Positions 45,415 to 56,162 of a DNA stretch of 64,000 nucleotides are shown here, one piece after another. Position 1 is the first letter of the stretch; every line of letters begins with the position of its first letter. The stretch lies in contig NZ_CABPSJ010000001.1 of assembly GCF_902459745.1 (NCBI RefSeq), positions 868,001-932,000 on the forward strand, given 5' to 3'. The notes beneath the pieces were generated by a model. That model was not told the DNA's origin. It was given only the letters and a program-made list of their open reading frames with translations, and ran no database searches. A program made the position numbers and the translations under genes. This DNA is from Pandoraea communis (GTDB lineage: Bacteria > Pseudomonadota > Gammaproteobacteria > Burkholderiales > Burkholderiaceae).

Positions 45415-46677
45415 ATGGAACGTCTCGATCAACCGGCAGCCGCAGTGCGCGTCGACGGCGCGCGCCTGTGGGACAGCCTCATGCAACTCGCGCAAATCGG
45501 CGCGACCGCCAAGGGCGGTGTCTGCCGTCTGGCGCTGACCGAACTCGACCGCCAGGGCCGCGATCTGTTCGTGAAGTGGGCAAAGGAGATCGGTTGCACG
45601 GTGCGTATCGACGCCATCGGCAACATCTTCGCGCGCCGCGCCGGACGCAACAACGCATTGCCGCCCGTCATGACCGGCAGCCACATCGACACCCAGCCGA
45701 CCGGCGGCAAGTTCGACGGCAACTACGGTGTGCTCGCCGGACTGGAGGTGCTGCGCGCGCTGAACGACCACGCCATCGTGACCGAAGCGCCGCTCGAAGT
45801 TGCCGTCTGGACCAACGAGGAAGGGTCGCGCTTCGTCCCCGTGATGATGGGGTCCGGCGTCTATGCCGGCGCCTTCACGCTGGAGCACGCGCTCGCACAG
45901 AAAGACCACGACGGCGTGAGCGTCGCCGAAGCGTTGCGCGCCATCGGCTATGCCGGCGCGGCATCGGCAGCCGGTCAGACAGGGGCTGTCGGGGCGTACT
46001 TCGAAGCCCACATCGAACAAGGCCCGGTGCTCGAAGCTCACGAGAAAACCATCGGCGTAGTGCAGGGTGCATTGGGGCAGCGCTGGTACGACGTTACCGT
46101 CACCGGGATGGAGGCGCACGCGGGCCCCACACCGATGGAATTGCGGCGCGACGCGTTGCTCGCCGCTGCCCAGTTGATTCAGGCAGTGAATCGCATCGCG
46201 TGCGAGCACGCACCGCACGCACGCGGCACCGTCGGCTGGGTCGACAACTATCCGAACTCGCGCAACGTCATTCCGGGCCGGGTGAAGCTCTCCGTCGATC
46301 TGCGCGCGGCCGACGACGCCACGCTCGACACCCTGAACGCCAAGCTGCGCGCCGAGTGCGCTGCGTTGAGCACGAAGGGCATCGACGTCGCCATCGAACA
46401 GGTGGTGTACTTCCCGCCGCAACCGTTTGCGCCGGCACTCGTGGACGCGATTCGCGATGGCGCCAAAGCGCTCGGCCTGTCGTCGATGGATGCCATCAGC
46501 GGTGCCGGGCACGATGCGGTTTATCTGGCGCGCGTGGCCCCGACGGCGATGATCTTCGTGCCGTGCAAGGACGGCATCAGCCACAACGAAATCGAAGATG
46601 CCGATCCGGCACACCTCGAAGCCGGTTGCAACGTGCTGTTGCAGGCGATGCTGCAACGCGCGGGAGGTGCCGCATGA
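45415..46677 (+). CDS. M20-family carbamoylase / allantoate amidohydrolase-type enzyme
   Basis: 420-residue zinc- or manganese-dependent hydrolase of the hydantoinase/carbamoylase family, covering N-carbamoyl-L-amino acid hydrolase, allantoate amidohydrolase and beta-ureidopropionase. Visible metal ligands: His in TGSHIDTQ, Asp in FDGNYG, Glu pair in NEEGSRF, His in AHIEQGP, and a C-terminal GAGHDA. A lid/dimerisation insertion spans about 210-330. It would release ammonia and CO2 from the imported ligand. Substrate not resolved. Overlaps the M81 gene by 4 bases. Confidence 0.92.
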   Translation: MERLDQPAAAVRVDGARLWDSLMQLAQIGATAKGGVCRLALTELDRQGRDLFVKWAKEIGCTVRIDAIGNIFARRAGRNNALPPVMTGSHIDTQPTGGKFDGNYGVLAGLEVLRALNDHAIVTEAPLEVAVWTNEEGSRFVPVMMGSGVYAGAFTLEHALAQKDHDGVSVAEALRAIGYAGAASAAGQTGAVGAYFEAHIEQGPVLEAHEKTIGVVQGALGQRWYDVTVTGMEAHAGPTPMELRRDALLAAAQLIQAVNRIACEHAPHARGTVGWVDNYPNSRNVIPGRVKLSVDLRAADDATLDTLNAKLRAECAALSTKGIDVAIEQVVYFPPQPFAPALVDAIRDGAKALGLSSMDAISGAGHDAVYLARVAPTAMIFVPCKDGISHNEIEDADPAHLEAGCNVLLQAMLQRAGGAA

Positions 46678-48173
46678 AGGTCATGATCGCGCGAATGAAT
46701 CACGAGACGAACACATTCTCGCCGGTGCCCACACCGCTCGAAGCCTTCGGCAATCACGGACCGACGTACGACGAGGCCGCCTATCGCGACAACAAAGGCA
46801 TGCGCACGGCGATGGCCGCGTTCATCGACCTGGCCGAAGCCGCAGGCGCCGAAATGGTGACGCCCGTCTCCGCCAGCGCCAATCCGAGTGGCCCGGTGGC
46901 GGCCAGCGCCTATGACGAACTGTGCCGCCGGATCGTGGCGGCGGCAAGCGGCGTCGACGCCATCCTGCTCGATCTGCATGGCGCGATGGTCGCCGAGAAC
47001 AGCGACGACGGCGAAGGCGATTTGCTCGAACGCGTGCGCGCAGTGGCGCCCGGCACGCCGATTGCCGTGGCCCTGGACCTTCATTCGAACATCACACCGA
47101 AGATCGTGACCCATGCGGATATCGTCGTGGGCTTCAAGACATACCCTCACATCGACATGTACGAAACCGGCGAGCACGCCGGACGGCTTCTCTTTGAGAG
47201 GCTCGCAGGCAAGCGCCGCCCCAAGGTGGTGTGGCAACAGCCGCCGCTGATGGTGCACACGCTGCGCAGCACCAGTCACGGCGGCGCGATGAAACGCGCC
47301 CTCGACGCCGCGCGGCGGGCCGAAGCCGAGGAGGGCATCCCGGCGGTGTCGGTGTTCTCCGGCTTCTCGCTCGCCGACATACCCGCGCCGTGCATCAGCG
47401 TCGTGGTCACAGCGGACGACGGCGAGGCGGGCGTGGCGCGTGCGCAGGCTGTCGCGGACCGTATCGCGGCACAGATCTGGGACGAACGCGACGGCTTCGT
47501 CTATCGCAGCGCACCGCTGGCCGAATCGATTGCGCAAGCGAAGCAAATGGCCGACGGTGCCGACAAGCCGGTGCTGCTGCTCGATCACAGCGACAACTGC
47601 ATGTCGGGCGGCACCTGCGACACGATGGACGTGCTCGAAGCCGCACTCGCGGGTGGCCTCACGGGCATCGGCGTCGGTCCGCTGTGCGACCCGGAAGCAG
47701 TGGCGACGTTGATCGCCGCAGGCGAGGGCGCCGAAGTCACGCTGGCCGTCGGCAACAAACGGCCGATGCCGCAATTGGGCATTACCAAGACGCCCCCGGT
47801 CCTCACGGGCATCGTGCGCAAGATCGGCGATGGCGAATACGTCGTCACCGGACCGACGTACACGGGCCAACGCTGCTACATGGGACGCACGGTGCTGTTC
47901 GATATCGGTCCGGCGCGTATTGTCGTGACGGAACGCACGCACGAGGCGTGGGACCACGGCGTCTTCACCTGCGTTGGCCTCGATCCGCGCAGCGAACGCT
48001 TCCTGCTGCTCAAGTCGCGCATGTATTGCCGTCCGGTGTTCGTGCCGATCTCGGCAGGGCTCGTCGAATGCGATAGCGACGGCGTGACGAGTTCGAATTA
48101 CGCGCTGTTCCCGTTCTCGCACCTGAACCGTCCGGTGTATCCGCTGGATCGGGAGGTGAAGTTCGGCGGATAA
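46674..48173 (+). CDS. M81-family (MlrC-like) metallopeptidase homologue
   Basis: 499-residue protein of the M81/MlrC family, named for microcystin-degrading enzyme MlrC but widespread with unknown substrates. N-terminal M81 domain (about 1-290) with MNHETNTFSP and the Asp/His-rich DLHSNITPKIVTHADIVVGFKTYPHIDMYETG metal region; C-terminal MlrC domain with DHSDNCMSGGTCDT near 305. Translationally coupled to the carbamoylase. A joint role in splitting an imported amide, ureide or cyclic compound is inferred. Confidence 0.9.
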   Translation: MKVMIARMNHETNTFSPVPTPLEAFGNHGPTYDEAAYRDNKGMRTAMAAFIDLAEAAGAEMVTPVSASANPSGPVAASAYDELCRRIVAAASGVDAILLDLHGAMVAENSDDGEGDLLERVRAVAPGTPIAVALDLHSNITPKIVTHADIVVGFKTYPHIDMYETGEHAGRLLFERLAGKRRPKVVWQQPPLMVHTLRSTSHGGAMKRALDAARRAEAEEGIPAVSVFSGFSLADIPAPCISVVVTADDGEAGVARAQAVADRIAAQIWDERDGFVYRSAPLAESIAQAKQMADGADKPVLLLDHSDNCMSGGTCDTMDVLEAALAGGLTGIGVGPLCDPEAVATLIAAGEGAEVTLAVGNKRPMPQLGITKTPPVLTGIVRKIGDGEYVVTGPTYTGQRCYMGRTVLFDIGPARIVVTERTHEAWDHGVFTCVGLDPRSERFLLLKSRMYCRPVFVPISAGLVECDSDGVTSSNYALFPFSHLNRPVYPLDREVKFGG

Positions 48174-48182
48174 GTATGCGGT

Positions 48183-48203
48183 GGCGGGCCTTCACGGCCC
48201 GCC
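48183..48203. terminator. Hairpin between convergent M81 and amiE genes
   Basis: Perfect 8-bp stem GGCGGGCC / GGCCCGCC with a 5-base loop in the 35-base gap between two convergent stops. There is no T-tract, so it may be a weak or Rho-assisted end. Confidence 0.45.
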
Positions 48204-48208
48204 CCCAC

Positions 48209-49670
<1,462 letters not shown>

Positions 49671-49722
49671 CTCCGCCTCCTGTTGTCCTATCTCGTGAGT
49701 GATGCGCGTGACGCACGCCGCG

Positions 49723-50961
49723 TCAGCCCTTCACCAGATCCGGCGAACACGGCATGTCGACGCTACCCGTCACATGACGAATCGGTCCGTCGGCATTCGG
49801 ACGGATGTCGAAGTCGAAGATCTGCGTCGGCAACCACAACGTCGCACACGCATTCGGAATGTCGACCACGCCGCTGATATGCCCCTGCACCGGCGCACAA
49901 CCGAGCAACGAGTACGCCTGTGCCCCCGAGTAGCCGAACTTCTTTAGATACTCGATGGCGTTCAGACACGCTTGACGATAGGCGAGCGTGACATCCAGAT
50001 AGTGCTGCCCGCCCTGCTCGTCGACCGAGATACCCTCGAAGATCAGATAGTCGTTGTACGCCGGCGTGATGGGACTCGGCTGGAACACCGGATTGCGAAT
50101 GCCGTATTTGGCCATGCCGCCTTTGATCACGTTGACACGCATGTGCACCCACCCCGCCATCTCGATGGCGCCGCAGAACGTGATCTCACCGTCCCCCTGA
50201 CTGAAGTGAAGGTCGCCCACAGACAGCCCTGCGCCATCGACATACACCGGGAAGAAAACCTTCGAGCCGCGCGAGAGATCCTTGATGTCGCAGTTCCCAC
50301 CATGCTCGCGCGGCGGCACCGTGCGCGCGCCTTCGGCGGCAGCCTTGTTGCGCGCGTCGCCCGTCAGCTTGCCCATATGCGCCGTCGCGGCGAACGGCGG
50401 GTTGGCCAGCGGCGGCACGCGGTCCGGCGCCGTCGCGATCAGGCCGACCTCGCGCTCGTTCCACGTCTGAAGCAATTTCGGATCCGGCAGACAGCCGATC
50501 AGTCCCGGGTGAATCAGTCCGGCGAAATTCACGCCCGGAATATGCCGCGAACTCGTGTAAAGCCCGTGGAAATCCCAGATCGACTTCTGCGCATGCGGAA
50601 AATGATCGGTCAGAAAGCCACCGCCGTTCGTCTTCGAGAAGAAGCCGTTGAAGCCCCACTGACTGTCCTGCTTCGCGCCGATGTCGAGTAGATCGACGAC
50701 CAGCAGATCGCCGGGCTGCGCGCCATGCACGCCCACCGGCCCCGAGAGAAAATGCACAATCGACAGGTCGATATCGCGAACATCGTCGGCGCTGTCGTCG
50801 TTCTTGATGAAGCCGCCGGTCCAGTCGTATGTCTCGAGAATGAAGTCGTCGCCGGGATTCACCCAGCACGCCATCGGGATGTCCGGATGCCAACGGTTAT
50901 GCACCTGCTCGTTTTCATACGCGGATTGGTTCAGGTCGACCTTGATGAGAGTTTCGGCCAT
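49723..50961 (-). CDS. fmdA: Formamidase
   Basis: 412-residue acetamidase/formamidase family enzyme that hydrolyses formamide to formate and ammonia. Diagnostic stretches: RWHPDIPMACWVNPGDDF near 23-40, VGVHGAQPGDLL near 77-90, and EHGGNCDIKDLSRGSKVFFPV near 220-240. ATG 50961 follows GGAGCGAG; in-frame frames to 51018 are longer than the family. It lies between the urea/amide transporter and fmdB. Confidence 0.95.
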   Translation of the reverse strand: MAETLIKVDLNQSAYENEQVHNRWHPDIPMACWVNPGDDFILETYDWTGGFIKNDDSADDVRDIDLSIVHFLSGPVGVHGAQPGDLLVVDLLDIGAKQDSQWGFNGFFSKTNGGGFLTDHFPHAQKSIWDFHGLYTSSRHIPGVNFAGLIHPGLIGCLPDPKLLQTWNEREVGLIATAPDRVPPLANPPFAATAHMGKLTGDARNKAAAEGARTVPPREHGGNCDIKDLSRGSKVFFPVYVDGAGLSVGDLHFSQGDGEITFCGAIEMAGWVHMRVNVIKGGMAKYGIRNPVFQPSPITPAYNDYLIFEGISVDEQGGQHYLDVTLAYRQACLNAIEYLKKFGYSGAQAYSLLGCAPVQGHISGVVDIPNACATLWLPTQIFDFDIRPNADGPIRHVTGSVDMPCSPDLVKG

Positions 50962-50984
50962 TGCACTCGCTCCTGGTTTCAAAT

Positions 50985-51026
50985 GCCGGTGCCAGACACC
51001 GGCGATCAATGACGCCACGCGGCGTC
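50985..51026 (-). promoter_or_regulatory. Two hairpins between urtE and fmdA
   Basis: A 7-bp stem GCCGGTG/CACCGGC (50985-51003) and a 6-bp stem GACGCC/GGCGTC (51011-51026) occupy most of the 68-base gap between the transporter genes and fmdA. They may process the transcript or set different expression of transport and enzyme genes. Confidence 0.4.
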
Positions 51027-51029
51027 GGA

Positions 51030-51719
51030 TTACACGGAGAGGTATTCGCGTATGCGCCCGGCATCGCCGGTGTCCCGCGTGCTCTGATGAACGAAGCGCC
51101 CGCCCTCGATAACGAACAGTCGGTCCGCCACGTCCATCGCGAAACTCAGCACCTGCTCGGAAACGACCACGGCGATGTTGCGCGTCGCGCGAATGTGATT
51201 GAGCGCCCGGGCAATGTCCTTGATGACGGACGGCTGAATCCCCTCGGTCGGCTCGTCGAGCAGCAGTACCTTGGGATTGGTCGCGAGCGCGCGCGCAATG
51301 GCGAGTTGTTGCTGCTGTCCGCCGGAGAGATTGCCGCCCTTGCGGCGGCGCATGTCGAACAGCACGGGAAACAACGCGTAGAGATCGTCGGGAACGGACT
51401 GACTCGCCGCATTCTCGAGCCCGGTCTGGATGTTCTCTTCGACGGTGAGCGATGCAAAAATCTGGCGGCCCTGCGGAACGTAACCGATCCCCTTGGCCAC
51501 GCGCCGGAAGCTCTCCTCCCTCGACACGTCGACACCGTCCACACGAACGGTGCCGCGATTCGCGGGCAACATGCCGATCAACGACTTGAACAACGTTGTT
51601 TTGCCCATCCCGTTGCGGCCCATCACCGCAACGCTTTCGCCGCTGGCGACGGAAAAGCCGATGCCGTGCAGCACCTCGCTCTGGCCATAGCTGACGACAA
51701 GATCATCGACTTCCAACAT
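51030..51719 (-). CDS. urtE: Urea/short-chain amide ABC ATP-binding protein UrtE
   Basis: 229-residue ATPase. Walker A GRNGMGKTT near 35-43, an LSGGQQQQLAIARAL signature, Walker B LLLDEPTEGIQPSVI. The GMGKTT variant and EGIQPSVI stretch are typical of UrtE. Partner of UrtD in the importer; 14 bases after it. Confidence 0.94.
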   Translation of the reverse strand: MLEVDDLVVSYGQSEVLHGIGFSVASGESVAVMGRNGMGKTTLFKSLIGMLPANRGTVRVDGVDVSREESFRRVAKGIGYVPQGRQIFASLTVEENIQTGLENAASQSVPDDLYALFPVLFDMRRRKGGNLSGGQQQQLAIARALATNPKVLLLDEPTEGIQPSVIKDIARALNHIRATRNIAVVVSEQVLSFAMDVADRLFVIEGGRFVHQSTRDTGDAGRIREYLSV

Positions 51720-51733
51720 GATGTGTCCTCCGA

Positions 51734-52477
51734 TCAGTGTCCGAGATAAACATCGATCACACGCGGGTCGGATTGCACCTTGGCCATCGGGCCCTCGGCG
51801 AGAATCTTTCCCTGATGCATCACGGTGACCTTGTGCGCAATCCGCTCGACGAAAGCCATGTCGTGCTCGATGACGATCATTGAGCGGTTGCGACAGATTC
51901 GATCGAGCAGCTCAGCCGTCAGCTCGCGCTCGCGCACGCTCATACCGGCAATCGGCTCATCCAGCATTAAAAGTTCGGGATCCTGCATAAGAAGCATACC
52001 AATTTCCAGCCACTGCTTCTGTCCGTGCGACAGCAAACCGGCTTCGAGGTCGAGCAAGGCCGACAGACCGATCTCTTCAGCAACGGATCGGACACGATCC
52101 GCAACCTCGCTATCCGTGCGGTAGAAAAGCGCACCGAACACGCCGCGCCCACGCGGGAACGACACTTCGAGGTTCTGCGCGACGCTCAGGTTTTCGTAGA
52201 TCGACGGCGTCTGAAACTTGCGGCCTATCCCCTTGTGCACGCGTCTGAACTCGGCCAGTCGCGTGATTTCCTCGTTGCGAAACTTGATGCTGCCCGCCGT
52301 CTCCTTCGTCTTGCCGCAGATAAGATCGAGCAGCGTCGTCTTGCCGGCGCCGTTGGGACCGATCACGACACGCAACTCACCACGCTCCAGATACAGATTC
52401 AGGGAATCGATCGCCTTGAACCCATCGAACGAAACAGTGAGATCTTCTATCGCCAGAAGAAAGTCGGTGTTGCTCAT
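51734..52477 (-). CDS. urtD: Urea/short-chain amide ABC ATP-binding protein UrtD
   Basis: 247-residue ATPase with Walker A GPNGAGKTT near 40-48, an LSHGQKQWLEIGMLLMQ signature and LLMLDEPIAGMSVRE, the usual UrtD variant. It overlaps urtC by 4 bases and precedes urtE. Confidence 0.94.
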   Translation of the reverse strand: MSNTDFLLAIEDLTVSFDGFKAIDSLNLYLERGELRVVIGPNGAGKTTLLDLICGKTKETAGSIKFRNEEITRLAEFRRVHKGIGRKFQTPSIYENLSVAQNLEVSFPRGRGVFGALFYRTDSEVADRVRSVAEEIGLSALLDLEAGLLSHGQKQWLEIGMLLMQDPELLMLDEPIAGMSVRERELTAELLDRICRNRSMIVIEHDMAFVERIAHKVTVMHQGKILAEGPMAKVQSDPRVIDVYLGH

Positions 52478-53658
52478 GCTTTACGCTCCCTTTCTGCCTT
52501 GCTCCCGGCGCCGAGAAAACGGCGAATTCGCGGGCGCACATGCGCATCGAAAAGACCGGCCAGACCGTTCGGGAAGGCCATCACCACGCCGATGAACATG
52601 GCCGCCATCAGATACAGCCAGAGGTTGGGGAAACTCTCGGAGAACCAGCTCTTGCCCAGATTGACGAGAATCGCGCCGTACACCGCGCCGACAAGAGACA
52701 TACGTCCGCCGACCGCCGCATAAATCACCATCTCGATGGACGGCACGATGCCCACGAACGACGGCGACATGAAACCGACCTGAAGCGTGAACATCGCGCC
52801 GCCGATCGCAGCGAGCAACGCGGCGAAGCAGAACGAGAACACCTTGAACATCGAGACGTCGTAGCCCGAGAACCGCACGCGGTCCTCCTTGTCTCGCATG
52901 GCCAGCAGCAGCGTACCGAGCTTGCCGCGCTGCACCCACCGGCACAGCAGCAACGCGACGATCAGCAACGCCGCGTTGACAAAGTAAAGAACGAGCTTCG
53001 CGTGGTCCGTGCGAATGTCCCAGCCGAGCAGCGTGCGCAGATCGGTGATGCCGTTCACCCCACCGGTATATCCCTGTTGGCCGATGATGAGCACCGACAG
53101 AATCAGCGCGACGGCCTGCGTGATGATGGCGAAATACACGCCGCCGACCCGCCGTTTGAACATCGCGTAACCGATCACGAAGGCAAGCGCCGTCGGCACG
53201 ACGAGCACCGCGAGGATCGAGAACGGCAGATAGTGAAACGGCTTCCACCAATCCGGCAGCGCGGTGAGCTGATTCCAGTCCATGAAGTCCGGAATGCCCG
53301 GGGTGGTCTGCGTGCTCGTGGCTGCGGCGCTCGACGCTTCGAGCTTGAGAAACATCGCCATCGCATACCCGCCAAGCCCGAAGAAGACGCCCTGCCCGAG
53401 ACTGAGCACGCCGCCGTAACCCCATGCGATCACCAGTCCGACGGCGACGAATGCATACGTCAGGTACTTGCCCATGAGGTTCAGGCGAAACGCGTCGAGC
53501 GCGAGCGGAAACACGACGACGATGAGCACGGCCAGTATCACGATGCCCGCGTAGCCCGAAGCATCGAAGCGCGCCAGCATTGCGCGCCAGCCGACGGGCG
53601 GGACGGGGGCCTCGGCTCGGAGGGAGACGCCGCCCGCCGAGGTTTGGATGGGTTCCAT
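52474..53658 (-). CDS. urtC: Urea/short-chain amide ABC permease UrtC
   Basis: 394-residue inner-membrane permease with about ten hydrophobic segments and a GYGGVLSLGQGVFFGLGGYAMAM motif near residue 80-100; the EAS...GIPDFMD insert near 107-125 is typical of UrtC. ATG 53658 has GGAG at the right distance; an ATG two codons upstream is too close to the ribosome-binding site. Confidence 0.93.
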   Translation of the reverse strand: MEPIQTSAGGVSLRAEAPVPPVGWRAMLARFDASGYAGIVILAVLIVVVFPLALDAFRLNLMGKYLTYAFVAVGLVIAWGYGGVLSLGQGVFFGLGGYAMAMFLKLEASSAAATSTQTTPGIPDFMDWNQLTALPDWWKPFHYLPFSILAVLVVPTALAFVIGYAMFKRRVGGVYFAIITQAVALILSVLIIGQQGYTGGVNGITDLRTLLGWDIRTDHAKLVLYFVNAALLIVALLLCRWVQRGKLGTLLLAMRDKEDRVRFSGYDVSMFKVFSFCFAALLAAIGGAMFTLQVGFMSPSFVGIVPSIEMVIYAAVGGRMSLVGAVYGAILVNLGKSWFSESFPNLWLYLMAAMFIGVVMAFPNGLAGLFDAHVRPRIRRFLGAGSKAERERKA

Positions 53659-53716
53659 GTACATCTCTCCATACAGAGGAATCGGTCGACGACCGGGACA
53701 CCGGCGCACCGGCGAA

Positions 53717-54634
53717 TCACACGCGCCGGACTTTCGAGGCGAACAGGCCCTGCGGGCGCAGCATTAGAATGACCACTACGGTGAGGAGCGTCACCACGCG
53801 GGCAATCGAACCGGAAAGGAAAAACTCGCTGATCGACTGCATCTGCGCAATGCCGAAGGCCGAGGCCACCGTGCCGAGCAGGCTCGCCGCACCGCCGAAC
53901 GTCACCACCAGGAACGAATCGACGATATAGAGCGAGCCGCTGGTCGGCCCTGTCGACCCGATGGCCGTGAACGCCGCACCGGCGACGCCGGCGATGCCGC
54001 AGCCGATCGCGAATGTCATCCGGTCGGTGCGGCGGGTATTGATGCCCGCCGCATTTGCCATCGGCCGGTTGGCGACGGTCGCGCGCACACGCAGCCCCCA
54101 ACGCGAGCGGTACAGCGCCAGCAACAGGCCGCCCGTCATGACGAGCGCGAGCGCCATCACGAACATGCCGCTCACCGGAATGTCGAGACCGGGTGCCGGC
54201 TCCCACGACCCCATGAGCCAGTCGGGCAGCGCCGGGCTGACTTCTTTCGGTCCGAACGTCGAACGGAACACTTGCTGCATGCCCAGACTCAGGCCCCAAG
54301 TAGCGAGCAACGTGTCGAGCGGACGCCGGTACAGATGCCGGATCAGCGCCCATTCCGCCAGCCATCCCGCCCCGAAGGCGAGCACGAAGGCAGCGACGAT
54401 GGCGAAGAAGAAATACACGGGCGCGAATACCGGCCAGACGTTCTGGGTGACCCACGAGAACATGTAGACGGTATAGGCGCCGATGGTCATGAATTCGCCG
54501 TGCGCCATGTTGATGACGCCCATCTGCCCGAAGATCACGGCCAGTCCGAGCCCCATGAGCAGCAGAACGCTGAACAGGCGCAGTCCCGCAAAGCCTTGCA
54601 TCAGCGTGATATTGAAAATGTCGTTGGCGGACAT
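53717..54634 (-). CDS. urtB: Urea/short-chain amide ABC permease UrtB
   Basis: 305-residue permease of the UrtB type with seven to eight helices, LMGLGLAVIFGQMGVINMAHGEF near 27-49 and the TNRRLRVRAT-like coupling stretch (residue about 180, here SRWGLRVRATVANRPMANAAGI). Second gene after the binding protein, separated from it by a strong hairpin. Confidence 0.93.
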   Translation of the reverse strand: MSANDIFNITLMQGFAGLRLFSVLLLMGLGLAVIFGQMGVINMAHGEFMTIGAYTVYMFSWVTQNVWPVFAPVYFFFAIVAAFVLAFGAGWLAEWALIRHLYRRPLDTLLATWGLSLGMQQVFRSTFGPKEVSPALPDWLMGSWEPAPGLDIPVSGMFVMALALVMTGGLLLALYRSRWGLRVRATVANRPMANAAGINTRRTDRMTFAIGCGIAGVAGAAFTAIGSTGPTSGSLYIVDSFLVVTFGGAASLLGTVASAFGIAQMQSISEFFLSGSIARVVTLLTVVVILMLRPQGLFASKVRRV

Positions 54635-54646
54635 CTGACGCTCCTC

Positions 54647-54672
54647 GCGCGACGACCGTCCGGTCGTCGCGC
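54647..54672 (-). promoter_or_regulatory. Intercistronic hairpin between urtA and urtB
   Basis: A perfect 11-bp stem GCGCGACGACC / GGTCGTCGCGC with loop GTCC in the 55-base gap after the binding-protein gene. There is no T-tract. It is placed like the hairpin at 41879-41902 in the other ABC operon and probably protects urtA mRNA or limits read-through. Confidence 0.65.
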
Positions 54673-54689
54673 CTGTGCGGGTTGAGGGA

Positions 54690-55964
54690 TTACATGTAGC
54701 CCTTCGGGAACGGATCCGGATGGATCGGCTCCGGCGAACTCGCCACGACCTTGAACTGTCCGTCCGCCTGCCCTTCGCCGATCAGCGATCGGCTCCACAG
54801 GTGATGGTTCGGATCGACCTTCGCGTAGCCCTGGGGTGCGTTGGGCAGTTCAATGCCCGCAGACGCGGCGACCACCTTGTTCACGTCGAAGCTGCCCGCG
54901 CGCTCGCACGCGGCCTTCCAGATCCAGGGGCCGAGGTAGGCCGCCTGTGTCACGTCGCCGATCACCGATTTCGCGCCGTAACGCGCCTTGAATGCGGCGA
55001 CGAACTTCTTGTTGTTGTCGTTATCCAGCGACTGGAAGTACTTCATCGACGAGTAGAAGCCTGCGAAGTTTTCGCCGCCGATACCCAGCACTTCGTCTTC
55101 CGTGACGGAAAGGGTCAGCAGGAATTGCTTCTGGGGCGTGATGCCCGCTGCCTTGAGTTGCTTGTAGAACGCCACGTTCGAGCCCCCCACCACCGTCGCG
55201 AAAATGCAGTCGGGACGTGCGAGCTTGATCTTGTTCATCAGCGAATTGAACTCGGTCGTGCCGAGCGGGTAATACTCTTCGCCGACCACCTTCGCGTGAA
55301 GATGCTGCTCGATATGACGGCGCGCGATCTTGTTCGACGTGCGCGGCCAGATGTAGTCGGAGCCGATCAGGAAGAACGTCTTGGCCTTCTTCGTGTTCGA
55401 CGCCCAGTCGAGCGCCCAGAGAATCTGCTGCGTGGCTTCCTGACCGGTATAGAAGACGTTCTTCGACTGCTCCAGACCTTCATAGAACGTCGGGTAGTAC
55501 AGCAAGCCGTTGTCCTTCTCGAACACCGGCAGCACCGCCTTGCGCGAGGCCGACGTCCAGCAACCGAAAACGGCCGCGACGTGGTCGTTCTCGAGCAGCT
55601 TCTTGGATTTCTCGGCGTAGGTCGGCCAGTCGGATGCACCGTCTTCCTGAATGATGTTGATCTTACGTCCGAGCACACCGCCCATCGCATTGATCTGTTC
55701 GATGGCAAGACGCTCTGCCTGAATCGAGCCCGTCTCGGAGATCGCCATCGTGCCGGTTGCCGAGTGCAACTGGCCGACCGTGACCGTGGTGTCGGTCACG
55801 GCGAGGCCGGTGGTGTTCACCTTGGCCGTCGGCGGCACCTGTGCGAACGACGTTCGCGGCAGGCCCAGCGCCACGAGCGGGGCCGCGGCGAGGCCGCCGA
55901 GCAACCGCCTGCGCAACGGCGAAGCCATGCGCTCGTCATCTTCGAATCGATCGTCTGCGGACAT
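54690..55964 (-). CDS. urtA: Urea/short-chain amide ABC binding protein (UrtA/FmdD-like)
   Basis: 424-residue periplasmic binding protein. After an acidic N-terminus comes RRRLLGGLAAAPLVALGLP, an export signal with twin-Arg character, ending near SFAQ. The mature domain has GQLHSATGTMAISETG, EDGASDWPTYAEKSKKLL and YWP/YYP-type aromatic contacts (LLYYPTFYEGLEQSKNVFYTG) typical of UrtA/FmdD binding urea or amides. ATG 55964 follows GGAG by 6 bases; the in-frame GTG at 55967 is weaker. First gene of the operon; diverges from the permease-kinase gene. Confidence 0.93.
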   Translation of the reverse strand: MSADDRFEDDERMASPLRRRLLGGLAAAPLVALGLPRTSFAQVPPTAKVNTTGLAVTDTTVTVGQLHSATGTMAISETGSIQAERLAIEQINAMGGVLGRKINIIQEDGASDWPTYAEKSKKLLENDHVAAVFGCWTSASRKAVLPVFEKDNGLLYYPTFYEGLEQSKNVFYTGQEATQQILWALDWASNTKKAKTFFLIGSDYIWPRTSNKIARRHIEQHLHAKVVGEEYYPLGTTEFNSLMNKIKLARPDCIFATVVGGSNVAFYKQLKAAGITPQKQFLLTLSVTEDEVLGIGGENFAGFYSSMKYFQSLDNDNNKKFVAAFKARYGAKSVIGDVTQAAYLGPWIWKAACERAGSFDVNKVVAASAGIELPNAPQGYAKVDPNHHLWSRSLIGEGQADGQFKVVASSPEPIHPDPFPKGYM

Positions 55965-56054
55965 CACGTTCTCCTGATCATAGGCCCTGTGCGAGAAGCG
56001 CGGCGGGCGGGTTTCACGGGTTTGAACGCAATGTAGGGAGCCAATTTGACGATC

Positions 56055-56078
56055 GGAATACGTCGATTGACGTATTCC
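56055..56078. promoter_or_regulatory. Long inverted repeat in the urtA / permease-kinase control region
   Basis: Perfect 10-base arms GGAATACGTC and GACGTATTCC around GATT, 91 bases upstream of urtA ATG and 85 bases upstream of the kinase ATG. Its core TACGT-N6-ACGTA also occurs at 22621-22636. Best candidate binding site for the LuxR-type regulator at 59560, serving both divergent genes. Confidence 0.65.
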
Positions 56079-56162
56079 CCGGGTGGGGCGGTGGAATGTA
56101 ATTTGCTTTGGGCTTTACACCCGACGCTTTTTTGCACCAATCCGGATCGTCTTCACGTCTTC

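Noticed and set aside
56026-56044. Sigma-54-like sequence upstream of urtA (TTGGCTC...TTGCG on the minus strand)
   Set aside because: The spacing between GG and GC is 11 bases instead of the required 10 and the -24 box is imperfect; the NtrX-like regulator in the window also lacks the AAA+ domain.
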